Source: Syngnathus acus
Lineage: Eukaryota; Chordata; Actinopteri; Syngnathiformes; Syngnathidae
Reading direction: 5' to 3'
DNA length: 64,000 nucleotides
Assembly: GCF_901709675.1 (NCBI RefSeq)
Contig: NW_023590245.1
Coordinates: 1 to 64,000 of the forward strand
The first letter of the stretch is position 1. Every line of letters starts with the position of its first letter. This document shows, piece after piece, positions 19,810 to 31,649 of this stretch. The notes under the pieces are model-generated. The model was not told the DNA's origin and searched no databases. It worked only from the letters and a program-made list of their open reading frames with translations. The translations under genes and the position numbers were made by a program.

Positions 19810-20246
19810 ATGCGCAGTGATAAACCCGGCACTCTGAAGCACCCAAGAGCGCTTTTTACTAGAAATAGTGCTCAGCTCGTCGAGAAAATGCGCTCTAAGC
19901 AATACAATTAAAAATGCTCATAAAACATAAACCAAACGTTGCAGGTGGTCATTTCTTTATGTGCAGTGATAAACTCGGCACTCTGAAGCACCCAAGAGCG
20001 CTTTTTACTTTGCCAACCTAACCAGAGTGACGGGAGAGGCACCATCCAGAAAACGTGCTCAGCTCGTCGAGAAAATGCGATTTAAGCAATAAAACTAAAA
20101 ATGCTTATAAAACATAAACCAAACGTTGCAGGTGGTCATTTCTGCATGCGCAGTGATAAACTGGGCACTCTGAAGCCCCCAAGAGCGCTTTTTACTATGC
20201 CAACCTAACCAGAGTGACGGGAGAGGCACCATCCAGAAAACGTGCT
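19810..20246. repeat. Satellite A between solo LTR and Gypsy fragment
   Basis: Normal A sequence ends in the 11-bp GAAAACGTGCT (20236-20246), which is repeated after the Gypsy fragment at 21429-21439. Confidence 0.92.
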
Positions 20247-21428
20247 TATGCTGTGCTCACCTGGTAAGCACCCAAGTCCAGAAAATAGATGCTCATAGTC
20301 TTTCTGCATTTTCTGCACTTCATCTTCCATGCTATACAGCCTCTTCACCATTTTTAGTTTGGTGCTTGATTCTCTTCCTAGTATTGCTGGAGCATCTTTC
20401 TCAATGATTTCCAATTCAATCTTGTGCTTTTGACCTTTGTACAGACATGTGACTGACGTCTTGCCTAAGGGCTCCATCTTGTGGCCTGAATACGCCACCA
20501 ACTTGCAGCTGGATACATGCAGCTTATTGTTGAGATTCAATTTGTGAAACGTTTTTGCCGACATCACATTACAGTCAGCTCCTGTGTCAATACGAAATGT
20601 GATTTTCTTCTTGTTTATTAACAGCTCTTCAGACCATCTGTCTTGGTCACATTTGGCATTTTCAACCGCATCAATGCTTCTCATCTCTATAGTTCCAACA
20701 AACATTTCCTCTTCCTCACTGCCGTCACCTTCCTGTGTCTGTCCCACAGCATGCATTTTCTTATTTTTAGGTTGTCTGTTTGCACGGCACATCTTTGCAA
20801 AATGATTTGTCCTGTCACATTTTCGGCATGTTTGTCCATACGCTGGGCACTTTTTTCGCTCATGCTTGTAACCACATCGGTCACAGTCAAATTTCCTTTC
20901 ACTGGCCATCGCGCTGTCTTTTGTGCTGCTAACTCCTTTTTTGTATGCCTTTGCTGTGCTGACTTTGTGCACTTCAACTTCATCATGTAAAGCTTTCATT
21001 TGCGTCGAGGTTATCTTACTGGCACGGCATACATCGAGTGCTTTCGTTAACGTAAGATCCGCCTCCCTGAGCAATCGAGCTCTCAGTTGATCATCACGTA
21101 TCCCACAGACAATCCTGTCACGTATCAGTGAATTGCACAGGTTGCCAAATTCACAGTCTTTAGCTTTATTTTTCAGGTCTGTGACATAGGCATCTATTGT
21201 TTCTGAGGGACCTTGTGCACGGGAGAAAAAAACATGCCTTATGTAGGTCAGGTTCTTCCTGGGCTCACAGTAATTCTTGAATTTGGTTTTCAACACAGCA
21301 ATCTTGTTCCTCTCGTCTTCCGTGAAAACAAACGTGTTACTCACTTTTATTGCTTCTTCTCCCGCAACATGCAGGAAAGTGGCACATTGCACCGTCTCCG
21401 ACTTTTCTTCTACTCCACTGGCAACCGC
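20205..21428 (-). pseudogene. Gypsy Gag-protease ORF, truncated, with satellite-encoded tail
   Basis: The open frame runs from the fragment edge at about 21428; the first possible internal start is a GTG at 21392, so the true N-terminus is missing. A capsid-like region comes first. Two zinc knuckles follow at about residues 170-203 counted from 21392 (CDRCGYKHERKKC, then CRKCDRTNHFAKMC), which would bind RNA. A retropepsin domain follows, with FRIDTGADC at about 267-275 and an AILGRE flap-side motif near 334-339. The frame stays open past the fragment end and takes its last residues from satellite A. The reverse transcriptase is absent. It is preserved enough to suggest a recent arrival, but it cannot be a complete element. 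Confidence 0.78.
20247..21428 (-). mobile_element. Ty3/Gypsy internal fragment flanked by 11-bp direct repeats
   Basis: This is a 1182-bp piece of a Gypsy-type retrotransposon covering the end of gag and the protease, in minus orientation. Both ends are truncated in coding sequence and no LTR is present. The satellite sequence GAAAACGTGCT is duplicated on the two sides, as in a target-site duplication, but it is longer than the 4-6 bp of an integrase-made insertion. Confidence 0.82.
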
Positions 21429-24400
21429 GAAAACGTGCTCAGCTCGTCGAGAAAATGCGATTTAAGCAATAAAACAAAAAATGCTTATAAAACATAAACC
21501 AAACGTTGCAGGTGGTCATTTCTGCATGCGCAGTGATAAACCCGGCACTCTGAAGCACCCAAGAGCGCTTTTTACTAGAAATAGTGCTCAGCTCGTCGAG
21601 AAAATGCGCTCTAAGCAATACAATTAAAAATGCTCATAAAACATAAACCAAACGTTGCAGGTGGTCATTTCTTTATGTGCAGTGATAAACTCGGCACTCT
21701 GAAGCACCCAAGAGCGCTTTTTACTTTGCCAACCTAACCAGAGTGACGGGAGAGGCACCATCCAGAAAACGTGCTCAGCTCGTCGAGAAAATGCGATTTA
21801 AGCAATAAAACTAAAAATGCTTATAAAACATAAACCAAACGTTGCAGGTGGTCATTTCTGCATGCGCAGTGATAAACTGGGCACTCTGAAGCCCCCAAGA
21901 GCGCTTTTTACTATGCCAACCTAACCAGAGTGACGGGAGAGGCACCATCCAGAAAACGTGCTCAGCTCGTCGAGAAAATGCGATTTAAGCAATAAAACAA
22001 AAAATGCTTATAAAACATAAACCAAACGTTGCAGGTGGTCATTTCTGCATGCGCAGTGATAAACCCGGCACTCTGAAGCACCCAAGAGCGCTTTTTACTA
22101 GAAATAGTGCTCAGCTCGTCGAGAAAATGCGCTCTAAGCAATACAATTAAAAATGCTCATAAAACATAAACCAAACGTTGCAGGTGGTCATTTCTTTATG
22201 TGCAGTGATAAACTCGGCACTCTGAAGCACCCAAGAGCGCTTTTTACTTTGCCAACCTAACCAGAGTGACGGGAGAGGCACCATCCAGAAAACGTGCTCA
22301 GCTCGTCGAGAAAATGCGATTTAAGCAATAAAACTAAAAATGCTTATAAAACATAAACCAAACGTTGCAGGTGGTCATTTCTGCATGCGCAGTGATAAAC
22401 TGGGCACTCTGAAGCCCCCAAGAGCGCTTTTTACTATGCCAACCTAACCAGAGTGACGGGAGAGGCACCATCCAGAAAACGTGCTCAGCTCGTCGAGAAA
22501 ATGCGATTTAAGCAATAAAACAAAAAATGCTTATAAAACATAAACCAAACGTTGCAGGTGGTCATTTCTGCATGCGCAGTGATAAACCCGGCACTCTGAA
22601 GCACCCAAGAGCGCTTTTTACTAGAAATAGTGCTCAGCTCGTCGAGAAAATGCGCTCTAAGCAATACAATTAAAAATGCTCATAAAACATAAACCAAACG
22701 TTGCAGGTGGTCATTTCTTTATGTGCAGTGATAAACTCGGCACTCTGAAGCACCCAAGAGCGCTTTTTACTTTGCCAACCTAACCAGAGTGACGGGAGAG
22801 GCACCATCCAGAAAACGTGCTCAGCTCGTCGAGAAAATGCGATTTAAGCAATAAAACTAAAAATGCTTATAAAACATAAACCAAACGTTGCAGGTGGTCA
22901 TTTCTGCATGCGCAGTGATAAACTGGGCACTCTGAAGCCCCCAAGAGCACTTTTTACTATGCCAACCTAACCAGAGTGACGGGAGAGGCACCATCCAGAA
23001 AACGTGCTCAGCTCGTCGAGAAAATGCGATTTAAGCAATAAAACAAAAAATGCTTATAAAACATAAACCAAACGTTGCAGGTGGTCATTTCTGCATGCGC
23101 AGTGATAAACCCGGCACTCTGAAGCACCCAAGAGCGCTTTTTACTAGAAATAGTGCTCAGCTCGTCGAGAAAATGCGCTCTAAGCAATACAATTAAAAAT
23201 GCTCATAAAACATAAACCAAACGTTGCAGGTGGTCATTTCTTTATGTGCAGTGATAAACTCGGCACTCTGAAGCACCCAAGAGCGCTTTTTACTTTGCCA
23301 ACCTAACCAGAGTGACGGGAGAGGCACCATCCAGAAAACGTGCTCAGCTCGTCGAGAAAATGCGATTTAAGCAATAAAACTAAAAATGCTTATAAAACAT
23401 AAACCAAACGTTGCAGGTGGTCATTTCTGCATGCGCAGTGATAAACTGGGCACTCTGAAGCCCCCAAGAGCGCTTTTTACTATGCCAACCTAACCAGAGT
23501 GACGGGAGAGGCACCATCCAGAAAACGTGCTCAGCTCGTCGAGAAAATGCGATTTAAGCAATAAAACAAAAAATGCTTATAAAACATAAACCAAACGTTG
23601 CAGGTGGTCATTTCTGCATGCGCAGTGATAAACCCGGCACTCTGAAGCACCCAAGAGCGCTTTTTACTAGAAATAGTGCTCAGCTCGTCGAGAAAATGCG
23701 CTCTAAGCAATACAATTAAAAATGCTCATAAAACATAAACCAAACGTTGCAGGTGGTCATTTCTTTATGTGCAGTGATAAACTCGGCACTCTGAAGCACC
23801 CAAGAGCGCTTTTTACTTTGCCAACCTAACCAGAGTGACGGGAGAGGCACCATCCAGAAAACGTGCTCAGCTCGTCGAGAAAATGCGATTTAAGCAATAA
23901 AACTAAAAATGCTTATAAAACATAAACCAAACGTTGCAGGTGGTCATTTCTGCATGCGCAGTGATAAACTGGGCACTCTGAAGCCCCCAAGAGCACTTTT
24001 TACTATGCCAACCTAACCAGAGTGACGGGAGAGGCACCATCCAGAAAACGTGCTCAGCTCGTCGAGAAAATGCGATTTAAGCAATAAAACAAAAAATGCT
24101 TATAAAACATAAACCAAACGTTGCAGGTGGTCATTTCTGCATGCGCAGTGATAAACCCGGCACTCTGAAGCACCCAAGAGCGCTTTTTACTAGAAATAGT
24201 GCTCAGCTCGTCGAGAAAATGCGCTCTAAGCAATACAATTAAAAATGCTCATAAAACATAAACCAAACGTTGCAGGTGGTCATTTCTTTATGTGCAGTGA
24301 TAAACTCGGCACTCTGAAGCACCCAAGAGCGCTTTTTACTTTGCCAACCTAACCAGAGTGACGGGAGAGGCACCATCCAGAAAACGTGCTCAGCTCGTCG

Positions 24401-24988
24401 AGAAAATGCGATTTAAGCAATAAAACTAAAAATGCTTATAAAACATAAACCAAACGTTGCAGGTGGTCATTTCTGCATGCGCAGTGATAAACTGGGCACT
24501 CTGAAGCCCCCAAGAGCGCTTTTTACTATGCCAACCTAACCAGAGTGACGGGAGAGGCACCATCCAGAAAACGTGCTCAGCTCGTCGAGAAAATGCGATT
24601 TAAGCAATAAAACAAAAAATGCTTATAAAACATAAACCAAACGTTGCAGGTGGTCATTTCTGCATGCGCAGTGATAAACCCGGCACTCTGAAGCACCCAA
24701 GAGCGCTTTTTACTAGAAATAGTGCTCAGCTCGTCGAGAAAATGCGCTCTAAGCAATACAATTAAAAATGCTCATAAAACATAAACCAAACGTTGCAGGT
24801 GGTCATTTCTTTATGTGCAGTGATAAACTCGGCACTCTGAAGCACCCAAGAGCGCTTTTTACTTTGCCAACCTAACCAGAGTGACGGTAGAGGCACCATC
24901 CAGAAAACGTGCTCAGCTCGTCGAGAAAATGCGATTTAAGCAATAAAACTAAAAATGCTTATAAAACATAAACCAAACGTTGCAGGTT
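21429..24988. repeat. Satellite A array left of LINE2
   Basis: About 6.8 HOR copies. C-type monomers with the rare GAGCAC variant lie at 22945 and 23991, exactly 1046 bp (two HORs) apart. The array ends with CAGGTT (24983-24988) before LINE2. Confidence 0.93.
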
Positions 24989-27900
24989 TAGACTTAGACT
25001 TAGACAGAACTTTATTGTCATTTTGTCAACACTAGGTGTGTACAAAACGAAATTTCGTTGCATACGGCTTTCAGCAATGTAGAGGTATTTCGGCTGGTTA
25101 AAAAAAGTGACATTCTATATAAAAATATGAAATAAGATAATTATAAAGTACAAAGTGCAGCAGTGATAAAGTATGTGAACAGTGCAGGAGACAAAAGCAG
25201 TATTTACAAGTGTGCAGAGGAATGCTACGTTTGAATGTTCAACAGTCTGACGACAGCAGGGAAAAAACTATTGCAGAACCTGGTGGACCTGCAGCGGATG
25301 CTGCGAAACCTCTTCCCAGAGGGCAGCAGGGAGAACAGTCCATGGTGGGGGTGTGATGGGTCACTGATAATATTTCGGGCTCGGGACACGCAGCGCTGGG
25401 ATGACAAGTCCTGAATGGAGGGAAGAGGAGCCCCGATGATCCTCTCTGCTGTCCTCACCACTCTCCTCAGGTTCTTCCAATCGGAGGCGCTGCAACCTCC
25501 ACACCACACCGAGAGACAGCTTGTCAGAATGCTCTCTATGGTGCTTCGGTAGAACGTCCTCATGATGGGTGGGGGCAGGTGGGCTCTCCTCATCCTCCGC
25601 AGGAAGTACAAGCGCTTCTGTGCCCTCTTGACCAGTGTTGTGGTGTTCACAGTCCAGGTGAGGTCGTCTGTGATGTGGACTCCCAGGAATTTAGTGCTGC
25701 TGACCACCTCCACAGCTGAGCTGTTGATGATCAGTGGAGCGTGGTGAGGCTGGTTCTTCCTGAAGTCGACGATGATCTCCTTCGTCTTCTCCACATTCAG
25801 GATCAGGCTGTTTTCTCTGCACCAGCCCACCAACTGCTCCACCTCCTCTCTGTAGTCCAGGTCGTTGTTGTCCCTGATGAGGCCCACCACCGTTGTGTCG
25901 TCTGCAAACTTCACGATGTGATTGGTGGTGAACCTGGGGGCGCAGTCGTGTGTCATCAGGGTGAACAGCAGGGGGCTCAGGACGCAGCCCTGAGGGGAGC
26001 CTGTGCTGAGGGTGATGACATCTGAGGTGTTCTGTCCGACCCGGACTGACTGAGGTCTGTTGGTGAGGAAGTCTAGCAGCCAGTTCCGAAGGGGGGTGCT
26101 GAAGCCCAGGTGTTCCAGTTTTTCCACCAGATGTTGTGGAATGATGGTGTTAAACGCTGAGCTGAAGTCCAGGAACAGCAACCGCACGTGGGTGTTCCTC
26201 TCCTCCAGGTGAGCCAGGCTCAGGTGAAGAACGGAGGAGATGGCATCCTCAGTGGAGCGGTTCTGCCGGTAGGCAAACTGGAACGGATCGAATGTTGGGG
26301 GGAGTCTGGAGACGATGTGATCTTTGAGCAGCCTTTCGAAGCACTTCATCATGATGGGAGTCAGTGCCACCGGTCTGTAGTCATTCCATGAGGTGATTTG
26401 AGGTTTCTTCGGCACCGGAATGATGGAGGCAGCCTTGAAGCACACTGGCACTTTGGCTTGGTCCAGCGAGATGTTAAAAATGTCTGTGATGACACCAGCC
26501 AGCTGGCCTGCACATTCCTTGAACACCCGCCCAGGTATGTTGTCGGGGCCTGGGGCCTTACGTGGGTTGACTCTTCTCAGAGTCTTCCACACGTCGGCTG
26601 AGTCAAGGCAGAGGACCTCCTCTTCCTGGTGGGGAACAGTTTTAACTGCCGGAGTGCTGTTTAGTGCCTCAAAACGCCCAAAGAAGTTATTTAGACCATT
26701 TAGGAAGTCAGCATCAACCTCACCCACCGGGGGGGAGGGTGAGTTGTAGTCCGTGATCGCCCGTATGCCTTGCCACATACTCCTGGTGTTATTGGCGTCG
26801 TGGAAAAAATCCTGAATTTTCCGACTGTGGCTTCGCTTCGCTAGCCTGATGGCACGGTTCAAGTTGGCTCTCGCTGTCCTCAGTGCCTCCTTGTCGCCAG
26901 ACTTGAAGGCTGAGTTCCGTGCTCGTAGCATATGACGTACATCCTCAGTCATCCAGGGTCGTTGGTTGGCTCGGGTGATGATGTTCTTAGTGGTGCTGAC
27001 GTCCTCGGAGCATTTGTTGATGTAGGCTGACACAGTCATGGCGTACTCATCAATGTTGATCTGATTGTCATATGTTGCTGCTGATTTGAACATGTCCCAG
27101 TCAGAGCACTCAAAGCAGTCCTGGAGTGCCTCCATGGCCCCCTCAGACCACACCCTCACCTGCTTCACTGTGGGTTTTGCTCTGATCAGCAGGGGCCTGT
27201 ATGCAGGGGTTAGCATAACAGATAGGTGGTCTGAAGAGCCGAGGTGGGGGCGGGGGGCTGCTCTGAATGCATCCTTTATATTTGTGTAAACCAAGTCCAG
27301 AGTGTTCTCTCCCCGAGTTGGAAAATCCACGTGTTGGTAAAAATGAGGGAGAATAGTCTTCATGCTAGCCTGGTTGAAGTCCCCAGCAATGATGAAAACC
27401 CCCTCTGTGTGCGTGGATTGCAGCTCACTGATTGTCCGATAGAGAACCCTCATGGCCTCTTTAGTGTTAGCGCTAGGAGGCACGTACACAGCCGTGATGC
27501 TAACAACAGTAAACTCTCTGGGCAGGTAGAAGGGTCTGCAGTTAACAGTCAAAAGCTCGATGTCCGAAGAGCAGAAGCTGGCGACAGATCTAGCATTTTT
27601 GCACCAGTTGTTGTTGATGTAGACACACAGCCCACCTCCTCGGGATTTACCGCTTAGCTCGCTGTTTCTGTCGGCGCGGAATGTAGCGAGCCCCTCCAGG
27701 CTAACGGCGTTGTCCGGCATTGATGAGTTCAGCCATGTCTCCGTCAGGATGAGAGCGCAGCAGTTTCTAACTTCCCTCTTTGAAGAGAGTTCCAGTTTTA
27801 GATGGTCCATTTTATTATCCAGTGAGCGGACGTTGGAGAGGAAGATGGATGGAAGCGGCGGTTTGTAGGGGTTAGCTCTCAGCTTAGCCGTTAGCCCACC

Positions 27901-28237
27901 TCGACAGCCGCGCTTTCGCCGCCGGTCACACCGCCTACGCTTACTCCTCCTCCGGCGTGTGCTGCCCGGCGAGCCCGCTGCGTCGTGAGCTCCTGGGGCT
28001 AGCGCCCTAAGCACTCCGAGGCTACGCAAACAGACTAGGGTAGTTGTGGCTACGAGTCCGAAAACACTCGATGACCGTACCTCCAGCAGGCGCTGGCGAT
28101 CGTACACTACTCTACTGGATGGATAAACTAAACTTTGTGTTGTTTGTAGTGTCCTAGGCGACATATTTTGTGAATATCCTCGTCGATTGCTGAGACGCGT
28201 AGCGGCCGCGGCCAACTGGTGCGCCGCCATCTTGGAT
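24989..28237 (-). mobile_element. LINE copy 2, full length
   Basis: 3249 bp with the same ends and flanking CAGGTT (24983-24988 and 28238-28243) as copy 1. Near-identity over the whole length and identical junctions show a shared insertion event. Confidence 0.93.
25225..28230 (-). CDS. LINE ORF, copy 2
   Basis: A 1001-aa endonuclease and reverse transcriptase with every catalytic motif listed for copy 1. It has His at residue 4 and no other amino-acid change against copy 1, and it matches copy 4 exactly. This is the consensus form in the window. Confidence 0.92.
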   Translation of the reverse strand: MAAHQLAAAATRLSNRRGYSQNMSPRTLQTTQSLVYPSSRVVYDRQRLLEVRSSSVFGLVATTTLVCLRSLGVLRALAPGAHDAAGSPGSTRRRRSKRRRCDRRRKRGCRGGLTAKLRANPYKPPLPSIFLSNVRSLDNKMDHLKLELSSKREVRNCCALILTETWLNSSMPDNAVSLEGLATFRADRNSELSGKSRGGGLCVYINNNWCKNARSVASFCSSDIELLTVNCRPFYLPREFTVVSITAVYVPPSANTKEAMRVLYRTISELQSTHTEGVFIIAGDFNQASMKTILPHFYQHVDFPTRGENTLDLVYTNIKDAFRAAPRPHLGSSDHLSVMLTPAYRPLLIRAKPTVKQVRVWSEGAMEALQDCFECSDWDMFKSAATYDNQINIDEYAMTVSAYINKCSEDVSTTKNIITRANQRPWMTEDVRHMLRARNSAFKSGDKEALRTARANLNRAIRLAKRSHSRKIQDFFHDANNTRSMWQGIRAITDYNSPSPPVGEVDADFLNGLNNFFGRFEALNSTPAVKTVPHQEEEVLCLDSADVWKTLRRVNPRKAPGPDNIPGRVFKECAGQLAGVITDIFNISLDQAKVPVCFKAASIIPVPKKPQITSWNDYRPVALTPIMMKCFERLLKDHIVSRLPPTFDPFQFAYRQNRSTEDAISSVLHLSLAHLEERNTHVRLLFLDFSSAFNTIIPQHLVEKLEHLGFSTPLRNWLLDFLTNRPQSVRVGQNTSDVITLSTGSPQGCVLSPLLFTLMTHDCAPRFTTNHIVKFADDTTVVGLIRDNNDLDYREEVEQLVGWCRENSLILNVEKTKEIIVDFRKNQPHHAPLIINSSAVEVVSSTKFLGVHITDDLTWTVNTTTLVKRAQKRLYFLRRMRRAHLPPPIMRTFYRSTIESILTSCLSVWCGGCSASDWKNLRRVVRTAERIIGAPLPSIQDLSSQRCVSRARNIISDPSHPHHGLFSLLPSGKRFRSIRCRSTRFCNSFFPAVVRLLNIQT

Positions 28238-28333
28238 CAGGTTGTCATTTCTTCATGCGCAGTGATAAACTCCGCACTCTGAAGGACCCAAGAGCGCTTT
28301 TTACTATGCCAACTTAACCACAGTGACGTGAGG
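28238..28333. repeat. 96-bp satellite A stub after LINE2
   Basis: Same diverged A stub as at 5110-5205. Confidence 0.9.
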
Positions 28334-29768
28334 CGACCGGGCGCGGACGCTAACTCACGCCCGGCAAGAGCGCTCGGAAGGCGGATAGGCTTTCACGGAA
28401 GCCCCGCCAGCAGGTCCGCGGGCCATTTAGGGTCCCATAAGTGACCGTGCGCGGTCTCTAACTCACGCCCGGCAGGAGTGCTCGGAGGGCGGATAGGCTT
28501 TCAGGGAGGTACCGCCAGCCGGTCCGCGGGCTATTTAGGGTCCCATAACTGACCGGGCGCGGTCTCAAACCCACGCCCGGCAGGAGTGCTCGGAGGGCGG
28601 ATAGGCATTCACGGAGGTCCCGCCAGCCGGTCCGCGGGCTATTTAGGGTCCCATAACTGACCGGGCGCGGTCTCAAACTCAGGCCCGGCAGGAGTGCTCG
28701 GAGGGCGGATAGGCATTCACGGAAGTTCAGCCAGCCGGTCCGCGGGCTATTTAGGGTCCCATAACTGACCGGGCGCGGTCTCAAACTCAGGCCCGGCAGG
28801 AGTGCTCGGAGGGCGGATAGGCATTCACGGAGGTCCCGCCAGCTGGTCCGCGGGCTATTTAGGGTCCCATAACTGACCGGGCGCGGTCTCTAACCCACGC
28901 CCGGCAGGAGTGCTCGGAGGGCGGATAGGCATTCACGGAGGTCCCGCCAGCCGGTCCGCGGGCCATTCAGGGTCCCATACATGACCGGGCGCGGTCTCTA
29001 ACCCACGCCCGGCGGGAGTGCTCGGAGGGCGGATAGGCATCCACGGACGTCCCGCCAGCCGGTCCGCGGGCCATTCAGGGTCCCATACATGACCGGGCGC
29101 GGTCTCGAACTCAGGCCCGGCAGGAGTGCTCGGAGGGCGGATAGGCATTCACGGAGGTACCGCCAGCAGGTCCGCGGCCCATTTAGGGTCCCATAAGTGA
29201 CCGGGCGCGGTCTCGAACTCACGCCCGGCAGGAGTGCTCGGAGGGCGGATAGGCTTTCACGGTGGTACCGCCAGCCGGTCCGCGGGCCATTTAGGGTCCC
29301 ATAAGTGACCGGGCGCGGTCTCTAACCCACGCCCGGCAGGAGTGCTCGGAGGGCGGACAGGCTTTCACGGAGCTCCCGCCAGCCGGTCCGCGGGCCATTT
29401 AGGGTCCCATAAGTGACCGGGCGCGGTCTCGAACTCACGCCCGGCAGGAGTGCTCGGAGGGCGGATAGGCTTTCACGGTGGTACCGCCAGCCGGTCCGCG
29501 GGCCATTTAGGGTCCCATAAGTGACCGGGCGCGGTCTCTAACTCAGGCCCGGCAGGAGTGCTCGGACGGCGGATAGGCATTCACGGAGGTACCATCAGCC
29601 GGTCCGCGGGCCAATTAGGGTCCCATAAGTGACCGGGCGCGGTCTCTAACCCACGCCCGGCAGGAGTGCTCGGAGGGCGGACAGGCTTTCACGGAGCTCC
29701 CGCCAGCCGGTCCGCGGGCCAAATAGGGTCCCATAAGGGACCGGGGGCGGACGCTAAACCACGCACTC
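28334..29768. repeat. Satellite B block B3
   Basis: 1435 bp with the same monomer order and variants as B1. Confidence 0.93.
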
Positions 29769-31649
29769 AACTCGGCACTCTAAAGCACCCAAGAGCGCTT
29801 TTTACTAGAAAACGTGCTCAGCTCGTCGAGAAAATGCACTCTAAGCAATACAATTAAAAATGCTTATAAAACATAAACCAAACGTTGCAGGTGGTCATTT
29901 CTTTATGTGCAGTGATAAACTCGGCACTCTGAAGCACCCAAGAGCGCTTTTTACTTTGCCAACCTAACCAGAGTGACGGGAGAGGCACCATCCAGAAAAC
30001 GTGCTCAGCTCGTCGAGAAAATGCGATTTAAGCAATAAAACTAAAAATGCTTATAAAACATAAACCAAACGTTGCAGGTGGTCATTTCTGCATGCGCAGT
30101 GATAAACTGGGCACTCTGAAGCCCCCAAGAGCGCTTTTTACTATGCCAACCTAACCAGAGTGACGGGAGAGGCACCATCCAGAAAACGTGCTCAGCTCGT
30201 CGAGAAAATGCGATTTAAGCAATAAAACAAAAAATGCTTATAAAACATAAACCAAACGTTGCAGGTGGTCATTTCTGCATGCGCAGTGATAAACCCGGCA
30301 CTCTGAAGCACCCAAGAGCGCTTTTTACTAGAAATAGTGCTCAGCTCGTCGAGAAAATGCGCTCTAAGCAATACAATTAAAAATGCTCATAAAACATAAA
30401 CCAAACGTTGCAGGTGGTCATTTCTTTATGTGCAGTGATAAACTCGGCACTCTGAAGCACCCAAGAGCGCTTTTTACTTTGCCAACCTAACCAGAGTGAC
30501 GGGAGAGGCACCATCCAGAAAACGTGCTCAGCTCGTCGAGAAAATGCGATTTAAGCAATAAAACTAAAAATGCTTATAAAACATAAACCAAACGTTGCAG
30601 GTGGTCATTTCTGCATGCGCAGTGATAAACTGGGCACTCTGAAGCCCCCAAGAGCGCTTTTTACTATGCCAACCTAACCAGAGTGACGGGAGAGGCACCA
30701 TCCAGAAAACGTGCTCAGCTCGTCGAGAAAATGCGATTTAAGCAATAAAACAAAAAATGCTTATAAAACATAAACCAAACGTTGCAGGTGGTCATTTCTG
30801 CATGCGCAGTGATAAACCCGGCACTCTGAAGCACCCAAGAGCGCTTTTTACTAGAAATAGTGCTCAGCTCGTCGAGAAAATGCGCTCTAAGCAATACAAT
30901 TAAAAATGCTCATAAAACATAAACCAAACGTTGCAGGTGGTCATTTCTTTATGTGCAGTGATAAACTCGGCACTCTGAAGCACCCAAGAGCGCTTTTTAC
31001 TTTGCCAACCTAACCAGAGTGACGGGAGAGGCACCATCCAGAAAACGTGCTCAGCTCGTCGAGAAAATGCGATTTAAGCAATAAAACTAAAAATGCTTAT
31101 AAAACATAAACCAAACGTTGCAGGTGGTCATTTCTGCATGCGCAGTGATAAACTGGGCACTCTGAAGCCCCCAAGAGCGCTTTTTACTATGCCAACCTAA
31201 CCAGAGTGACGGGAGAGGCACCATCCAGAAAACGTGCTCAGCTCGTCGAGAAAATGCGATTTAAGCAATAAAACAAAAAATGCTTATAAAACATAAACCA
31301 AACGTTGCAGGTGGTCATTTCTGCATGCGCAGTGATAAACCCGGCACTCTGAAGCACCCAAGAGCGCTTTTTACTAGAAATAGTGCTCAGCTCGTCGAGA
31401 AAATGCGCTCTAAGCAATACAATTAAAAATGCTCATAAAACATAAACCAAACGTTGCAGGTGGTCATTTCTTTATGTGCAGTGATAAACTCGGCACTCTG
31501 AAGCACCCAAGAGCGCTTTTTACTTTGCCAACCTAACCAGAGTGACGGGAGAGGCACCATCCAGAAAACGTGCTCAGCTCGTCGAGAAAATGCGATTTAA
31601 GCAATAAAACTAAAAATGCTTATAAAACATAAACCAAACGTTGCAGGTT
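29769..31649. repeat. Satellite A array between B3 and LINE3
   Basis: 1881 bp. It begins with the 149-type edge monomer (with a private CTCTAAAGC change) followed by a B-type 187-bp monomer, then regular HORs to CAGGTT before LINE3. Confidence 0.93.

Noticed and set aside
20584-20990. Plus-strand and second-frame ORFs in the Gypsy fragment
   Set aside because: Shadows of the gag-protease frame.
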